Assembly: GCA_947447665.1 (NCBI GenBank)
Contig: CANFJX010000001.1
Location: 62,001 to 126,000, forward strand
From: Bacteriovoracaceae bacterium
GTDB lineage: Bacteria > Bdellovibrionota > UBA1018
Direction: 5' to 3'
DNA length: 64,000 nt
The position numbers and the translations under genes were made by a program. Shown piece after piece: positions 18,091 to 26,567 of the stretch (position 1 is the first letter of the stretch; every line of letters begins with the position of its first letter). The notes below the pieces were generated by a model. That model did not search any database. It had not been told where the DNA came from and was given only the letters and a program-made list of their open reading frames with translations.

Positions 18091-19563
18091 GTGCGCTTAT
18101 CCACTTATTTTTTAACTTTACTAGCTTTCCATCTACCCCTAGGACGAGCATCTGAGCCGCCCATCGTACGCCAAATGCCTCAATTATTTCTAACTACGGG
18201 AGAACAAAGGCTGATCTACATTCCAAACCTAACTCGCTATTCCCTCGGCAATCGAAAAATTCGGGTACTCAAACTACCCATCTTTCACCCAGGTCGCCCT
18301 AGCCAATCTCATTCTAGCTTATTACTGAAGGCTGCCGACGAAGGCGTCTGTGACCTTTGGGTCTGGAAATCAGACGGCTCGTCCGAACATCGAAGCATTC
18401 ACATCCAACGAACTGAAGAGACTCGGGCGAACCCAAAGCTCGACCGAGGGATCGAAAAACTTATGGAAATAGAAGTCCTTTACGCTGGAGCGCAAGTGAT
18501 TTTGCGAGGTGAAATCCTGAGCTTATCCGAAAGCGCCCGCATCGCAGCTCTTTTGGACGGATTTCCGAGCGAAATCCGGGATGAGACTTATCCATCTGCA
18601 CACTTACTCCAACTAGCCTTGGAGCGTGTCGATCATTGGCTAAAATCCTCGGGATACTTTCAACAGCTCAGGTCAGAGAAAATCGGAAACCATCTTTGGA
18701 TTAGAGGAACCCTAGAGCGCCCCAAGGAGGCTGCCTCGATTAAAAAGCAGCTTCTCGGGCTTTTCCCCCTCCTATTTTTTGATCTAGAGAGCCTCCCAGA
18801 TCACTCACCCACAGTCTCCTTCAAGGTTTTTTTGCTTGAGCTCAAAAAGAATGAATTGAGCCACCTCGGTTTTTTTTGGGGAACGATGACCCCTGCATCT
18901 TTTCAAATTACTCCTCAAGGCCCCCAGGATGCCCTCAAAATCGACTTAGCCATCCAGCATCTCGAGGGCCAAGGGCACGCCAGGGTCCTCTCCAATCCTG
19001 AACTAGTTGTGAGAGCGCCTGGAGAAGCAGAGCTCTTTGCTGGAGGAGAACTCCCAATCGTCTCAAGAACGCGTTTTAACTCCAATGTGAACTGGAAAAA
19101 ATACGGCCTCACCCTCAAACTCAAGGTCACTCACGTCGCAGGCAACCGAGTTCGGTTAGATGTCATGACTGAAGTGAGCCACCTAGGTCCGTCAACCAGC
19201 GGAGAAGGGATCCCAGGGATTCAAAGCAATCGAATGACGACTCAGGTCGACGCCCAATTTGGCACTCCGCTACTTTTATCCGGACTGCTCCAAGACAAAA
19301 TACGAGAGGAAGCCAAAGGGCTTCCCGCTCTTCGGAAAATTCCTATTCTCGGAAGCCTCTTTGGATCCGAGGACTATCTGAATGAGCGATCTGAATTAGT
19401 GGCCATTCTTTTCCCCAGACTTTCGCCTCCCCCAGTCTCGGTCGAACACCTGCGACAAGACTTCCCGATACGCCCCCTCCATCGCCCGGAAAATCGTGGA
19501 TCGTTGGATGAAGAAGCGGAAATTAAATCTTCAAAGGACTTCCCATGGAATGTGCTCGAGTAG
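18091..19563 (+). CDS. Secretin of Tad/type II-III secretion family (RcpA/CpaC-like)
   Basis: 490 residues. GTG start; Sec signal peptide at 1-20 (RLSTYFLTLLAFHLP core, cut near GRA-SEP). N-terminal beta domains of the pilus-secretin type (about 25-120), then a BON-like stretch, then the secretin beta-barrel domain from about 245 with LSNPELVVRAPGEAELFAGGELPI and the end motif RSELVAILFPRL. Secretins form the outer-membrane gate for pili or exported proteins. Overlaps the CpaF ATPase gene by 19 bases. Confidence 0.88.
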   Translation: MRLSTYFLTLLAFHLPLGRASEPPIVRQMPQLFLTTGEQRLIYIPNLTRYSLGNRKIRVLKLPIFHPGRPSQSHSSLLLKAADEGVCDLWVWKSDGSSEHRSIHIQRTEETRANPKLDRGIEKLMEIEVLYAGAQVILRGEILSLSESARIAALLDGFPSEIRDETYPSAHLLQLALERVDHWLKSSGYFQQLRSEKIGNHLWIRGTLERPKEAASIKKQLLGLFPLLFFDLESLPDHSPTVSFKVFLLELKKNELSHLGFFWGTMTPASFQITPQGPQDALKIDLAIQHLEGQGHARVLSNPELVVRAPGEAELFAGGELPIVSRTRFNSNVNWKKYGLTLKLKVTHVAGNRVRLDVMTEVSHLGPSTSGEGIPGIQSNRMTTQVDAQFGTPLLLSGLLQDKIREEAKGLPALRKIPILGSLFGSEDYLNERSELVAILFPRLSPPPVSVEHLRQDFPIRPLHRPENRGSLDEEAEIKSSKDFPWNVLE

Positions 19564-20525
19564 ACTCTCCCCTGGTATGGTTGAACCGACTGCTTAGCGA
19601 TCCATCGATCACAGACGTCTGCATTAACGGCGATCATTCTGTTTTTATCGACCGTGGAATGGGACTCGAGGCTTTACCCTTGAACCATGAATCGCCTTGG
19701 AGTGAGTCTGACCTGAGAGCATGGCTCTTGGGACATCTGTCCAAAATAGGAAAGACTTGGGATGCAAAATTCCCTTTCATCGATGCAAGTTTTATCTCTG
19801 GACATCGGATTCATGCAGTTTTTCCGCCCCTAGCCCAACAAGGCCTCTCCATCTCTATTCGAAGCCTCCCACAGCGCAATTCGACCAAAAGCAACTCCCT
19901 CGACTCAGTGCGCTGGAGCTCAGGCCCCTTCTTCTCACTTTTGATTGATGTCGTAAAAAAAGGAGACTCAGTTTTGATTTCTGGCGCTACTGGAAGCGGT
20001 AAAACCACCCTAGCAAACGATCTCCTCTCCCGGGTGCCTCCTACTGAAAGAATGATCGCTCTCGAGGACACCCCAGAGCTCTCCCCTACTCATCCCCACT
20101 TCCTCAGCCTAGTCAGCCGCCCCGCAAATGCTGATGGCTATGGAGAAGTCACGCTCCGAGATTTACTCAGACAAACCCTAAGAATGAGACCTGACCGAAT
20201 TATTTTGGGTGAATGTCGGGGGTCAGAGGTTTTAGAGCTCCTTCAGGCCCTCAACACGGGGCACCGTGGAACGATCGCTACCCTCCATTCAAACTCCCCG
20301 CGGGATGCTCTCAGGAGGATAGAACTTCTGTGTCTTCTCGCCTCAGAGGGTCGCCTTCCGGTCCGAGGAATTCGGGAGCTACTCAGCCTGGGCATCCAGT
20401 GGATTGCCCAAGTGAAAAGGATCGGCTTGGAACGGAAAATTACTGAAATGGTCAGGGTGGAAGGAATGGAAGGAGATACAATTCTTCTCCGGCCAGTGGT
20501 AGACTACAAAAACTATGATCATTAG
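19545..20525 (+). CDS. CpaF/TadA-type secretion ATPase
   Basis: 326 residues, shorter than most CpaF (about 420-480) because the N-terminal part before the ATPase is short. Walker A SGATGSGKTT (about 148-157), Asp-box IALEDTPEL, Walker B RIILGECRGSE and the His box ATLHSNSPRDALRR are all present. These enzymes power assembly of Tad/Flp pili or related secretion. AAGGA precedes the ATG. The context (secretin upstream, T2SF-like protein downstream) fits a Tad-like apparatus. Confidence 0.92.
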   Translation: MECARVDSPLVWLNRLLSDPSITDVCINGDHSVFIDRGMGLEALPLNHESPWSESDLRAWLLGHLSKIGKTWDAKFPFIDASFISGHRIHAVFPPLAQQGLSISIRSLPQRNSTKSNSLDSVRWSSGPFFSLLIDVVKKGDSVLISGATGSGKTTLANDLLSRVPPTERMIALEDTPELSPTHPHFLSLVSRPANADGYGEVTLRDLLRQTLRMRPDRIILGECRGSEVLELLQALNTGHRGTIATLHSNSPRDALRRIELLCLLASEGRLPVRGIRELLSLGIQWIAQVKRIGLERKITEMVRVEGMEGDTILLRPVVDYKNYDH

Positions 20526-21534
20526 CCGACCACTCAATGCTATCGTCGCAGATGCGTCCACACCTTACTCTGGAGCTCTCCAGGAAAAGTGGTATCTCAA
20601 ACTCAATGACCCCTTACAACCCCGCGCACTCTGGTTGGAATGGGACTTACTGACGAGTAAAAATGGGTTTAAACGAACTGCTGATATTTGGGCCATCTTT
20701 TTCGAGAGAGAACCCCAACAGGAAGTAAAAAAAACTGCCCTGAGGCAATCGCTCGACATTCAAGCCTTCTCCAGAGGACAGGGGGACTGCATTCAAATGG
20801 GCTCCTGTAGGCTGGAAAATCATAGCACTCGTGGAAAAATTTCCTCAAAGGGTCAGACCATTGAATGGGATCTCTCTTTTAAGTCGATTCGATCGAGTAC
20901 CTTTAATTTAGTACCTGAATCACTCTCAAAACTTGGATTATCAAAACACCTGACGCTTACGCCCTATGAAGATCTCCTTTTTGCAGGAAAAGTCGAAGTA
21001 AATGGTGAAGCTTTCGAGTTCAAATCAGCTCGCGGCATGTTGGGACGGAGTCTCACTCCAAAGAACTGGCACTCCTGGGTTTGGGGCCATTGCAATCTCT
21101 TCAGAAATGAAAAGAATGAACCGGCGGACTTCATTTTTGAGGGAATTACGACCCGATCACAGCTAGGGCCCTGGGTGCTCCCGCAGTTTTCGGCTTTTTA
21201 CTTCCGCTATGAGGGCAAAGACTACCTCTTCAATCGCCTGAGGCAAGCGCTCTATATGAAGTCCAATGCAACGCTGAATGACTGGATTTTTCAGGCCGAT
21301 ACGGGCGACCTCTCATTTCGTGGGCACATCAAAGCAGAACACAAAGATTTTGCCGGATTGACGCTCGAAGATACCAATGGCTCCTTACTTTATAGCGCAA
21401 ACTCAAAACTCTCTGATCTAAAAGTCCTCGTCTATCGTCGGGGCAAATTGGAGGCAACCTTCAATTCGAATGGGAACGCTGCATTTGAAGTCGTCTCGCG
21501 CCAGAAGAATCCCTACGTACCCCTGCTGATTTAA
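20515..21534 (+). CDS. Protein of unknown function, lipocalin-like (AttH/CrtC-type) fold suspected
   Basis: 339 residues, no signal peptide and no membrane segment. Aromatic-rich beta-strand pattern with motifs WHSWVWGHCNLF and KLSDLKVLVYRRGKLEATF recalls two-domain lipocalin-like families such as the AttH / hydroxyneurosporene dehydratase group and tocopherol cyclase. This likeness is by eye and tentative. Overlaps the cpaF stop by 11 bases, so it is translated with the secretion genes, although its role there is unclear. Confidence 0.55.
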   Translation: MIISRPLNAIVADASTPYSGALQEKWYLKLNDPLQPRALWLEWDLLTSKNGFKRTADIWAIFFEREPQQEVKKTALRQSLDIQAFSRGQGDCIQMGSCRLENHSTRGKISSKGQTIEWDLSFKSIRSSTFNLVPESLSKLGLSKHLTLTPYEDLLFAGKVEVNGEAFEFKSARGMLGRSLTPKNWHSWVWGHCNLFRNEKNEPADFIFEGITTRSQLGPWVLPQFSAFYFRYEGKDYLFNRLRQALYMKSNATLNDWIFQADTGDLSFRGHIKAEHKDFAGLTLEDTNGSLLYSANSKLSDLKVLVYRRGKLEATFNSNGNAAFEVVSRQKNPYVPLLI

Positions 21535-21662
21535 TTGGGGCTTGATTGGGCAAGCGAACGGATTGGATCCAAGCCTTCCCACGATTTGGAAATCTCCAAG
21601 GAGCTCCACCCGCAATCAAAGACAGGAGGATAACCCTAAGTGACCACTCCAGCAGCAGTCCC

Positions 21663-22688
21663 TCAAAACGTGGCAAGACTCACCCCAGGGGCATCCCCTA
21701 TCGAATCCACGCCAGTGAGCCATAAGGCAAAAAAAAGCAGTCCGAGAATTGAGGGCGCAATGCACAGAAAAAGCGGCTTCAGCGCATGAGTTCCCACTAA
21801 TGAGAGCTCCCTCTCTACCTGCGTTTTCATACTAACTCTCAGTCCACGAAGGACCGCTTCAACCCGCTCTAGGCAGGGGCGGCCTTCCATGAGAGCTACG
21901 AGGGCGGCTTTTCGGATTGAGTGACCGGCAACGACGATGATTTCCTCAGCTCTACCGAAGAATTGAACTTGCGGGGTCTCCCAAACGGAGCATCCCCAGG
22001 CCTGAGCTAGATCGGGAGTTTCATTCGCCAAGAACTCACTGGCCCGAGTCCAAGCGAGATCAGGCGGCATCCCTAACCGAACGAGAGCCAAGAGCCTCTC
22101 CCCTGCACAGAGGGAACTCAGCACCCAAGTCCGATGGACTGGGGTCAACCCACCCCATCGGGCGGATTCGGCGACACGGAGCATCCAAAACACTCCCTGA
22201 GCCATCCAACCCAGTGCTCCCGCGCAGGCTAACCCCCAAAGTTTAGAATTTTGCTGAATAGCCGGCAGGAGCAAGTACAAGACAACCCCCACGAAGGGGA
22301 CCAAAAAAGCGCAAACGAGGGATTGAACCAAAGCCTGAGCGGTTTTGGCCTGGGCGTCCTCCAGGGCGACCCCATGATCTTCGGCAAGAGCCCTCAGTCG
22401 ATGAAGAGTGGGAAGTAAGGCACCTCCAGATGACCTAAGATCTTCCAAACTTTCGGAAGCTAGCCGCCCCCACGGCTTTTCTAATTTTTTCAACTGGGCC
22501 CAGCGGCGGGGGTCAGGCACCAGTCCTGCCATCAGTGTCTCCTCTAGCTCTCGAAGGAATAAGACGACCTGGATGACTTTTTGCCGGTTTTTGCGGACTC
22601 CAAAAAAAGAGTCTAAAAACCGAGCCTCCCCAAAAACAAATCGGGTTCCGCGAATTAGAAAAAAACCACTCACGATCCAAAGCACCAT
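21663..22688 (-). CDS. TadB/TadC-like (T2SF-domain) inner-membrane platform protein
   Basis: 341 residues with a membrane helix at the N-terminus, a pair near 120-160 and one near 310-330, and a T2SF-like pattern in the C-terminal third (MKTQVERELSLVGTHALKPL, PSILGLLFFALWL). This matches the topology of the TadB/TadC platform that anchors the CpaF ATPase. Unlike the other genes of the cluster it is on the opposite strand, convergent with them. No second Tad membrane protein, pilin or prepilin peptidase is nearby. Confidence 0.7.
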   Translation of the reverse strand: MVLWIVSGFFLIRGTRFVFGEARFLDSFFGVRKNRQKVIQVVLFLRELEETLMAGLVPDPRRWAQLKKLEKPWGRLASESLEDLRSSGGALLPTLHRLRALAEDHGVALEDAQAKTAQALVQSLVCAFLVPFVGVVLYLLLPAIQQNSKLWGLACAGALGWMAQGVFWMLRVAESARWGGLTPVHRTWVLSSLCAGERLLALVRLGMPPDLAWTRASEFLANETPDLAQAWGCSVWETPQVQFFGRAEEIIVVAGHSIRKAALVALMEGRPCLERVEAVLRGLRVSMKTQVERELSLVGTHALKPLFLCIAPSILGLLFFALWLTGVDSIGDAPGVSLATF

Positions 22689-22829
22689 GGACGTCCGCTT
22701 TTACAAGTCCCGTACCACACCGCTCGAGGAACCACTTTCTCTCACTCTGAACACGAAATATTGATATGGGGGGCTTTAGATCCCAAAACTTTTCCCGGAC
22801 TCTACATCCGAAAATCGGCCTAAAAGGGC

Positions 22830-23066
22830 CTAAGAAGAGGCCAGGGGGTAGATCATATCTCCGAAGGATTTAAGCAAGACTTCTACTTCCTGCTCAAAGT
22901 CAGGAGGTATTCTCAGCTCCAAATCCCGGTAAAGATCGCCCGTCTTAAACTCTAAGGTTGAATAGCTCGTAATCCCTTCATAGGACTCCAAAATGAAATA
23001 AACATAAGCAGAGTCTTCTTTTTTAACGCGAATTACTTTTCTTAGTGAATGTAAAACCATAGCCAT
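22830..23066 (-). CDS. Small DUF4911-like protein
   Basis: 78 residues. The pattern AYVYFILESYEGITSYSTLE and the ending ELRIPPDFEQEVEVLLKSFGDMI resemble DUF4911, a family of about 80 residues with unknown function; the resemblance is by eye. It stands between the T2SF-like gene and a divergently oriented TPR gene. Confidence 0.5.
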   Translation of the reverse strand: MAMVLHSLRKVIRVKKEDSAYVYFILESYEGITSYSTLEFKTGDLYRDLELRIPPDFEQEVEVLLKSFGDMIYPLASS

Positions 23067-23150
23067 TCAGATTACCCTATATAAATAATATCTATTTTAT
23101 AAATCCAGCTCTTGATGAAATTCACGGAGCACCCTATCCTATAAGAGAAC

Positions 23151-23990
23151 GTGAAATCAAAAATCTATTACCCTATTTTTTTCTTAGCCGCCATTTCATT
23201 GACGTTCGCGTCAGAGAAGGAAAGCTCGCACCCCATAGATCCGGAAAAAATTTTAATCTCCATTTCTGAACGACTCCAATCACTTGAGTCAAAAACAGCC
23301 ACGCTGACAACCCACCTCGAGGAGGTTCAGTCTCGGCTAGATCAGGTTTTGAGTAAGCAAAAAATGGAGACAACGGAGATTACGACTCCACCAACCGAAC
23401 ATCTCGGCTCTCCCATCATTGGCCTGCAAGAATCTCGAGATCTAGACAGTCTCTCTAACCAGAACGATGAGCTGAGCAACTTTCGTAAGGGCTTGATGTT
23501 TTTCAGAACTGAAAAACTCTCAGAATCTATTTTAGCTTTGACCGAATTCATTGAGAAAAATCCAGATCACCCGCTTGCTGGATCCGCTCAGTTCTACATT
23601 GGAGAGTCTTACTTTAAACAAAAAGAATATCGCCTCGCGATCCAAGAATACAGCCAAGTTTTAATCGCTTATGAGCACAGCGTGCACATTTCTGACACGC
23701 TTAGTCGCCTTGCATTCGCCGAAGATGCACTAAAAAGACCAAAAGAATCGGCTCACTATCGACAACTCCTGACTTCCATCTTTCCGCAATCTCCAGCGGC
23801 TGGAGAAACTTCGAATCCCACAGACACTCATCGCCCAACCCTGCCGGGACCTTCCACGCTTCCTCCCGCCAACTCACCCACGACCTCTCTCAATCAATCC
23901 CCCCCGACGGCACCGAGCCAGATTGAGGAACTGAGAGAAAAGTCAAACCCAGGTCTTTCAAACCTCAACTCGGGAAAGAGTAAAATCTAA
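23151..23990 (+). CDS. Exported TPR protein of CpoB/YbgF type
   Basis: 279 residues. GTG start with a signal peptide (IYYPIFFLAAISLTFAS), a short coiled coil at about 35-70 (EKILISISERLQSLESKTAT), three TPR units at about 115-215 (FYIGESYFKQKEYRLAIQEY) and a Pro/Ser/Thr-rich C-terminal tail. The order coiled coil plus TPR is that of CpoB/YbgF, which links peptidoglycan synthesis to the Tol system, although no tol/pal genes are close. Eight bases upstream of a second exported protein, so both form an operon. Confidence 0.75.
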   Translation: MKSKIYYPIFFLAAISLTFASEKESSHPIDPEKILISISERLQSLESKTATLTTHLEEVQSRLDQVLSKQKMETTEITTPPTEHLGSPIIGLQESRDLDSLSNQNDELSNFRKGLMFFRTEKLSESILALTEFIEKNPDHPLAGSAQFYIGESYFKQKEYRLAIQEYSQVLIAYEHSVHISDTLSRLAFAEDALKRPKESAHYRQLLTSIFPQSPAAGETSNPTDTHRPTLPGPSTLPPANSPTTSLNQSPPTAPSQIEELREKSNPGLSNLNSGKSKI

Positions 23991-23998
23991 ATACAACT

Positions 23999-25438
23999 AT
24001 GAAGATCCAAAAGTTACTTTTTTTAGCGCTCTGGATCTCGCCGCATTGTAATGAACTTTTTGCAGCCGTCGATCAACCCATCCTTGATCAGAAATCGATT
24101 CTTTCCAAACCACAAAAAAAAGCTGAACTTCGATCGACTGAATGGAAACTTTTGCCCACCCAAAAATGGGAATTCGATCAACACACCTCAACCCTCAACA
24201 TTGATAAAAATGGATTTAGCTTAAACGACTTAGTTTCATCCAAGGTCAAGGTTTACCTTCATCCCAAATATATCCCGAGCTCCAAAAAATTAGAGCTCTT
24301 AGGCAAAATTATTGGATCTCAATCCGAATCTCGGTTCCTGACTCAAGGCGATCTGGCGCTGATCCGAACTAAAAATACACTTCAGATAGGCGAAACGTAT
24401 TCCGTGGTGGAGGAAGACCCCATCCGTCTGCGGTCGGGGAAATTCAAGCGGGGCGGATTGATTTACCCAATTCTCGGAAAAGTGAAAATTTCTGGAGTCC
24501 AAGAAAATTTATTTATTGGGACAGTTACAAGCACCTACAAAAACTTCGGACGAAATACTTACCTAGTACCAGAGGCTTCTAAAATCCTCCAGCCGACTCC
24601 CATTCCTGGCCCTCAACCGCTCCGGGGCGTAGTCATGCTCGACCCAAATGAATCCACAACTTTTTTGGCTCAACACAAAGAAGCTTTCATCGATCGAGGG
24701 ACCGAAGATGGAGTCCAACCTGGAATGATTTTTAGAATTTACCAGACGAAGGATCCTGTCACTAATCAAGAGTTCAGCGGTTCAAGTTTTATGATCGACG
24801 CAGACCTTCTGGTCACCCAAGTGACTGCAACCAACTCTGTTGCGGTCGTTATCAACTCAAAAAGACCGCTGAAAGAAGCTACAGATGCCGTGCTCTTAAC
24901 GGATCTCACTGACTTGAAGTCTAAAACAGGATTCAGCGCTAAAGGAGGAGATGCACTCGACGAACTCGACCAGTTAGACCACAAGGATACCCTCGGATCG
25001 AAGGAAAACAAGGTTCTGCGTCAACTCGAAAAATGGAAGGGAGCCGAAAGCATGAGTCAATCTGTGACTCCCGGCCCCTCAAGCAGTCCGTTACCCCATT
25101 TAGTTCCTCCAGTGTCTCCAGTTCCTAGCGAAGCAAAAGTAAGCCCCTCCCCACTTCCAGTTCAAGCGGCTCCTCCTTTAACTGACAACCAGCCTCCTCC
25201 GCCCGAGACTTTGCCGCAGGCGCCCACCCACGAAGCGCCCGTAATTCCTATGACCGCTCCGCCCCCACTGACTGAAACCCAGTCAGTAGAGGCACCGGCA
25301 GTCATCCCTCTTGAAACACTTCCGACTCCGCCGGGGACCGAGCCAAAAACTCCGACTCCCTCAGCCCAGGAGACGCAGCCCTCCAACCCCAATCAACCTC
25401 CAGCCCTCCCTGACCTCCCTGCTCCGCCCAACTCGTAA
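23999..25438 (+). CDS. Exported protein with FlgT-C-like domain and Pro-rich tail
   Basis: 479 residues. Signal peptide (KIQKLLFLALWISPHC...AA), then a repeated beta-type segment (LTQGDLALIRTKNTLQIGETYSVV, about 115-140) and a domain near 225-300 with AFIDRGTEDGVQPGMIFRIY. The pattern of that domain (DRG-x-E/D-G-x-x-x-G-x-x-F) is like the C-terminal domain of the flagellar T-ring protein FlgT and recurs in the protein at 47019. From about 350 on, the sequence is Pro/Ser/Thr/Ala-rich and surely disordered. Function unknown; the preceding TPR protein is its operon partner. Confidence 0.7.
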   Translation: MKIQKLLFLALWISPHCNELFAAVDQPILDQKSILSKPQKKAELRSTEWKLLPTQKWEFDQHTSTLNIDKNGFSLNDLVSSKVKVYLHPKYIPSSKKLELLGKIIGSQSESRFLTQGDLALIRTKNTLQIGETYSVVEEDPIRLRSGKFKRGGLIYPILGKVKISGVQENLFIGTVTSTYKNFGRNTYLVPEASKILQPTPIPGPQPLRGVVMLDPNESTTFLAQHKEAFIDRGTEDGVQPGMIFRIYQTKDPVTNQEFSGSSFMIDADLLVTQVTATNSVAVVINSKRPLKEATDAVLLTDLTDLKSKTGFSAKGGDALDELDQLDHKDTLGSKENKVLRQLEKWKGAESMSQSVTPGPSSSPLPHLVPPVSPVPSEAKVSPSPLPVQAAPPLTDNQPPPPETLPQAPTHEAPVIPMTAPPPLTETQSVEAPAVIPLETLPTPPGTEPKTPTPSAQETQPSNPNQPPALPDLPAPPNS

Positions 25439-25548
25439 TTGGCAAAAACAATCTACTGAAACCAGTCGTTCAGTCTGGAACTCGAACTTCTGGAACTACT
25501 TGTACTCCCAGGCACCCAGGATCAACTCTTGCTCAGGCAGTTATTTCT

Positions 25549-26487
25549 ATGAAAAGCCAATTTCCTATCTTCAAATTTCAACGACCGGATCCGAACATTC
25601 CAGCTGAACTCTGGAATGTTCCTCACCCACCCGAGCAGCTCTATGTTCAGGGCAATCCACAGGCGCTTGAGCTTTTTAAAAGGCTCCCCGAATCGGGACT
25701 CGCCGTAGTTGGAACTCGTAACCCCCAACCCAGGACTTGCTCGTTTTTAGAAAAGAGAATTGCCGAGCTTGCCTCCACCCCGCTCATCATCTTATCAGGG
25801 ATGGCCCGAGGGATTGACTCGGTAGCACACACCGCGGCAGTTCAGGCGGGACTACCGACCATCGGAATTCTAGGAACGGGACTCGATTTGCGTTATCCGA
25901 GGGAAAGCCTACCCATTCGAAATCAAATGCTTAACCATGGAGGACTCCTGGTGTCTGAGTTTCATCCGGGCACCACTGGTTTTCAGTCTAACTTTCTTCA
26001 AAGAAACCGACTCATCGCGGGTTGGTCCAAGGCCACTTGGGTCGTGGAGGCAGGCCAGCGATCCGGAGCCCTTAATACTGCTTATTGGGCCCGTGAACAA
26101 AATCGCCTCTGCTTCGCGCTGCCGGCCTTTCCGGGGGACCCCTCGCTCTCTGGCAATCAAGTGCTCCTGGATCGGGACCATGCGATACCCTTTTGGGGGA
26201 TCCATAGCTTAGGAGCATCCTGGCTCGATCTCGCCACCGCGCATCTCCGCAAAAAACAAATTGCGAAGCCCGAAACTCTGCGCCTCACTCAAAGCGCAGA
26301 TGTCGAATCACTTTGCTTTGAAGTTCAGCGCCGCACCCAACTCGAGGGGGGCGCTCAAGTCTCCGATTTACTCAATTGGGCGATGACAGGCGGGTGGCAA
26401 CCAGAGCAGTTTTTCACTGCTCTGGATCTTGGCTTGAAGAATAAGCAGATTCAGGATTTTTTTGGAACCCTCATAACTACTCAATAA
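25549..26487 (+). CDS. dprA: DNA processing protein DprA
   Basis: 312 residues with the Rossmann-like DprA core: GLAVVGTRNPQPRT, SGMARGIDSVAHTAA, GTGLDLRYPRESLPI, and LQRNRLIAGWSKATWVVEAGQRSGAL. DprA loads RecA onto incoming single-stranded DNA during transformation. The C-terminal winged-helix domain is present at about 235-305. A 110-base gap to the upstream gene has an in-frame open stretch without a good start, so the ATG is kept. Confidence 0.95.
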   Translation: MKSQFPIFKFQRPDPNIPAELWNVPHPPEQLYVQGNPQALELFKRLPESGLAVVGTRNPQPRTCSFLEKRIAELASTPLIILSGMARGIDSVAHTAAVQAGLPTIGILGTGLDLRYPRESLPIRNQMLNHGGLLVSEFHPGTTGFQSNFLQRNRLIAGWSKATWVVEAGQRSGALNTAYWAREQNRLCFALPAFPGDPSLSGNQVLLDRDHAIPFWGIHSLGASWLDLATAHLRKKQIAKPETLRLTQSADVESLCFEVQRRTQLEGGAQVSDLLNWAMTGGWQPEQFFTALDLGLKNKQIQDFFGTLITTQ

Positions 26488-26567
26488 GACTCAGCTTTTA
26501 TCCTTAATTTTGACTTCCGGTGGGTTGTCACTTGAAAAACACGAAACACTCCGACTATGGTAGGGGG

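Noticed and set aside
21640-21790. GTG start behind AGGAGG on the plus strand
   Set aside because: The frame runs antisense into the C-terminus of the TadB/C-like gene and ends after about 49 codons.
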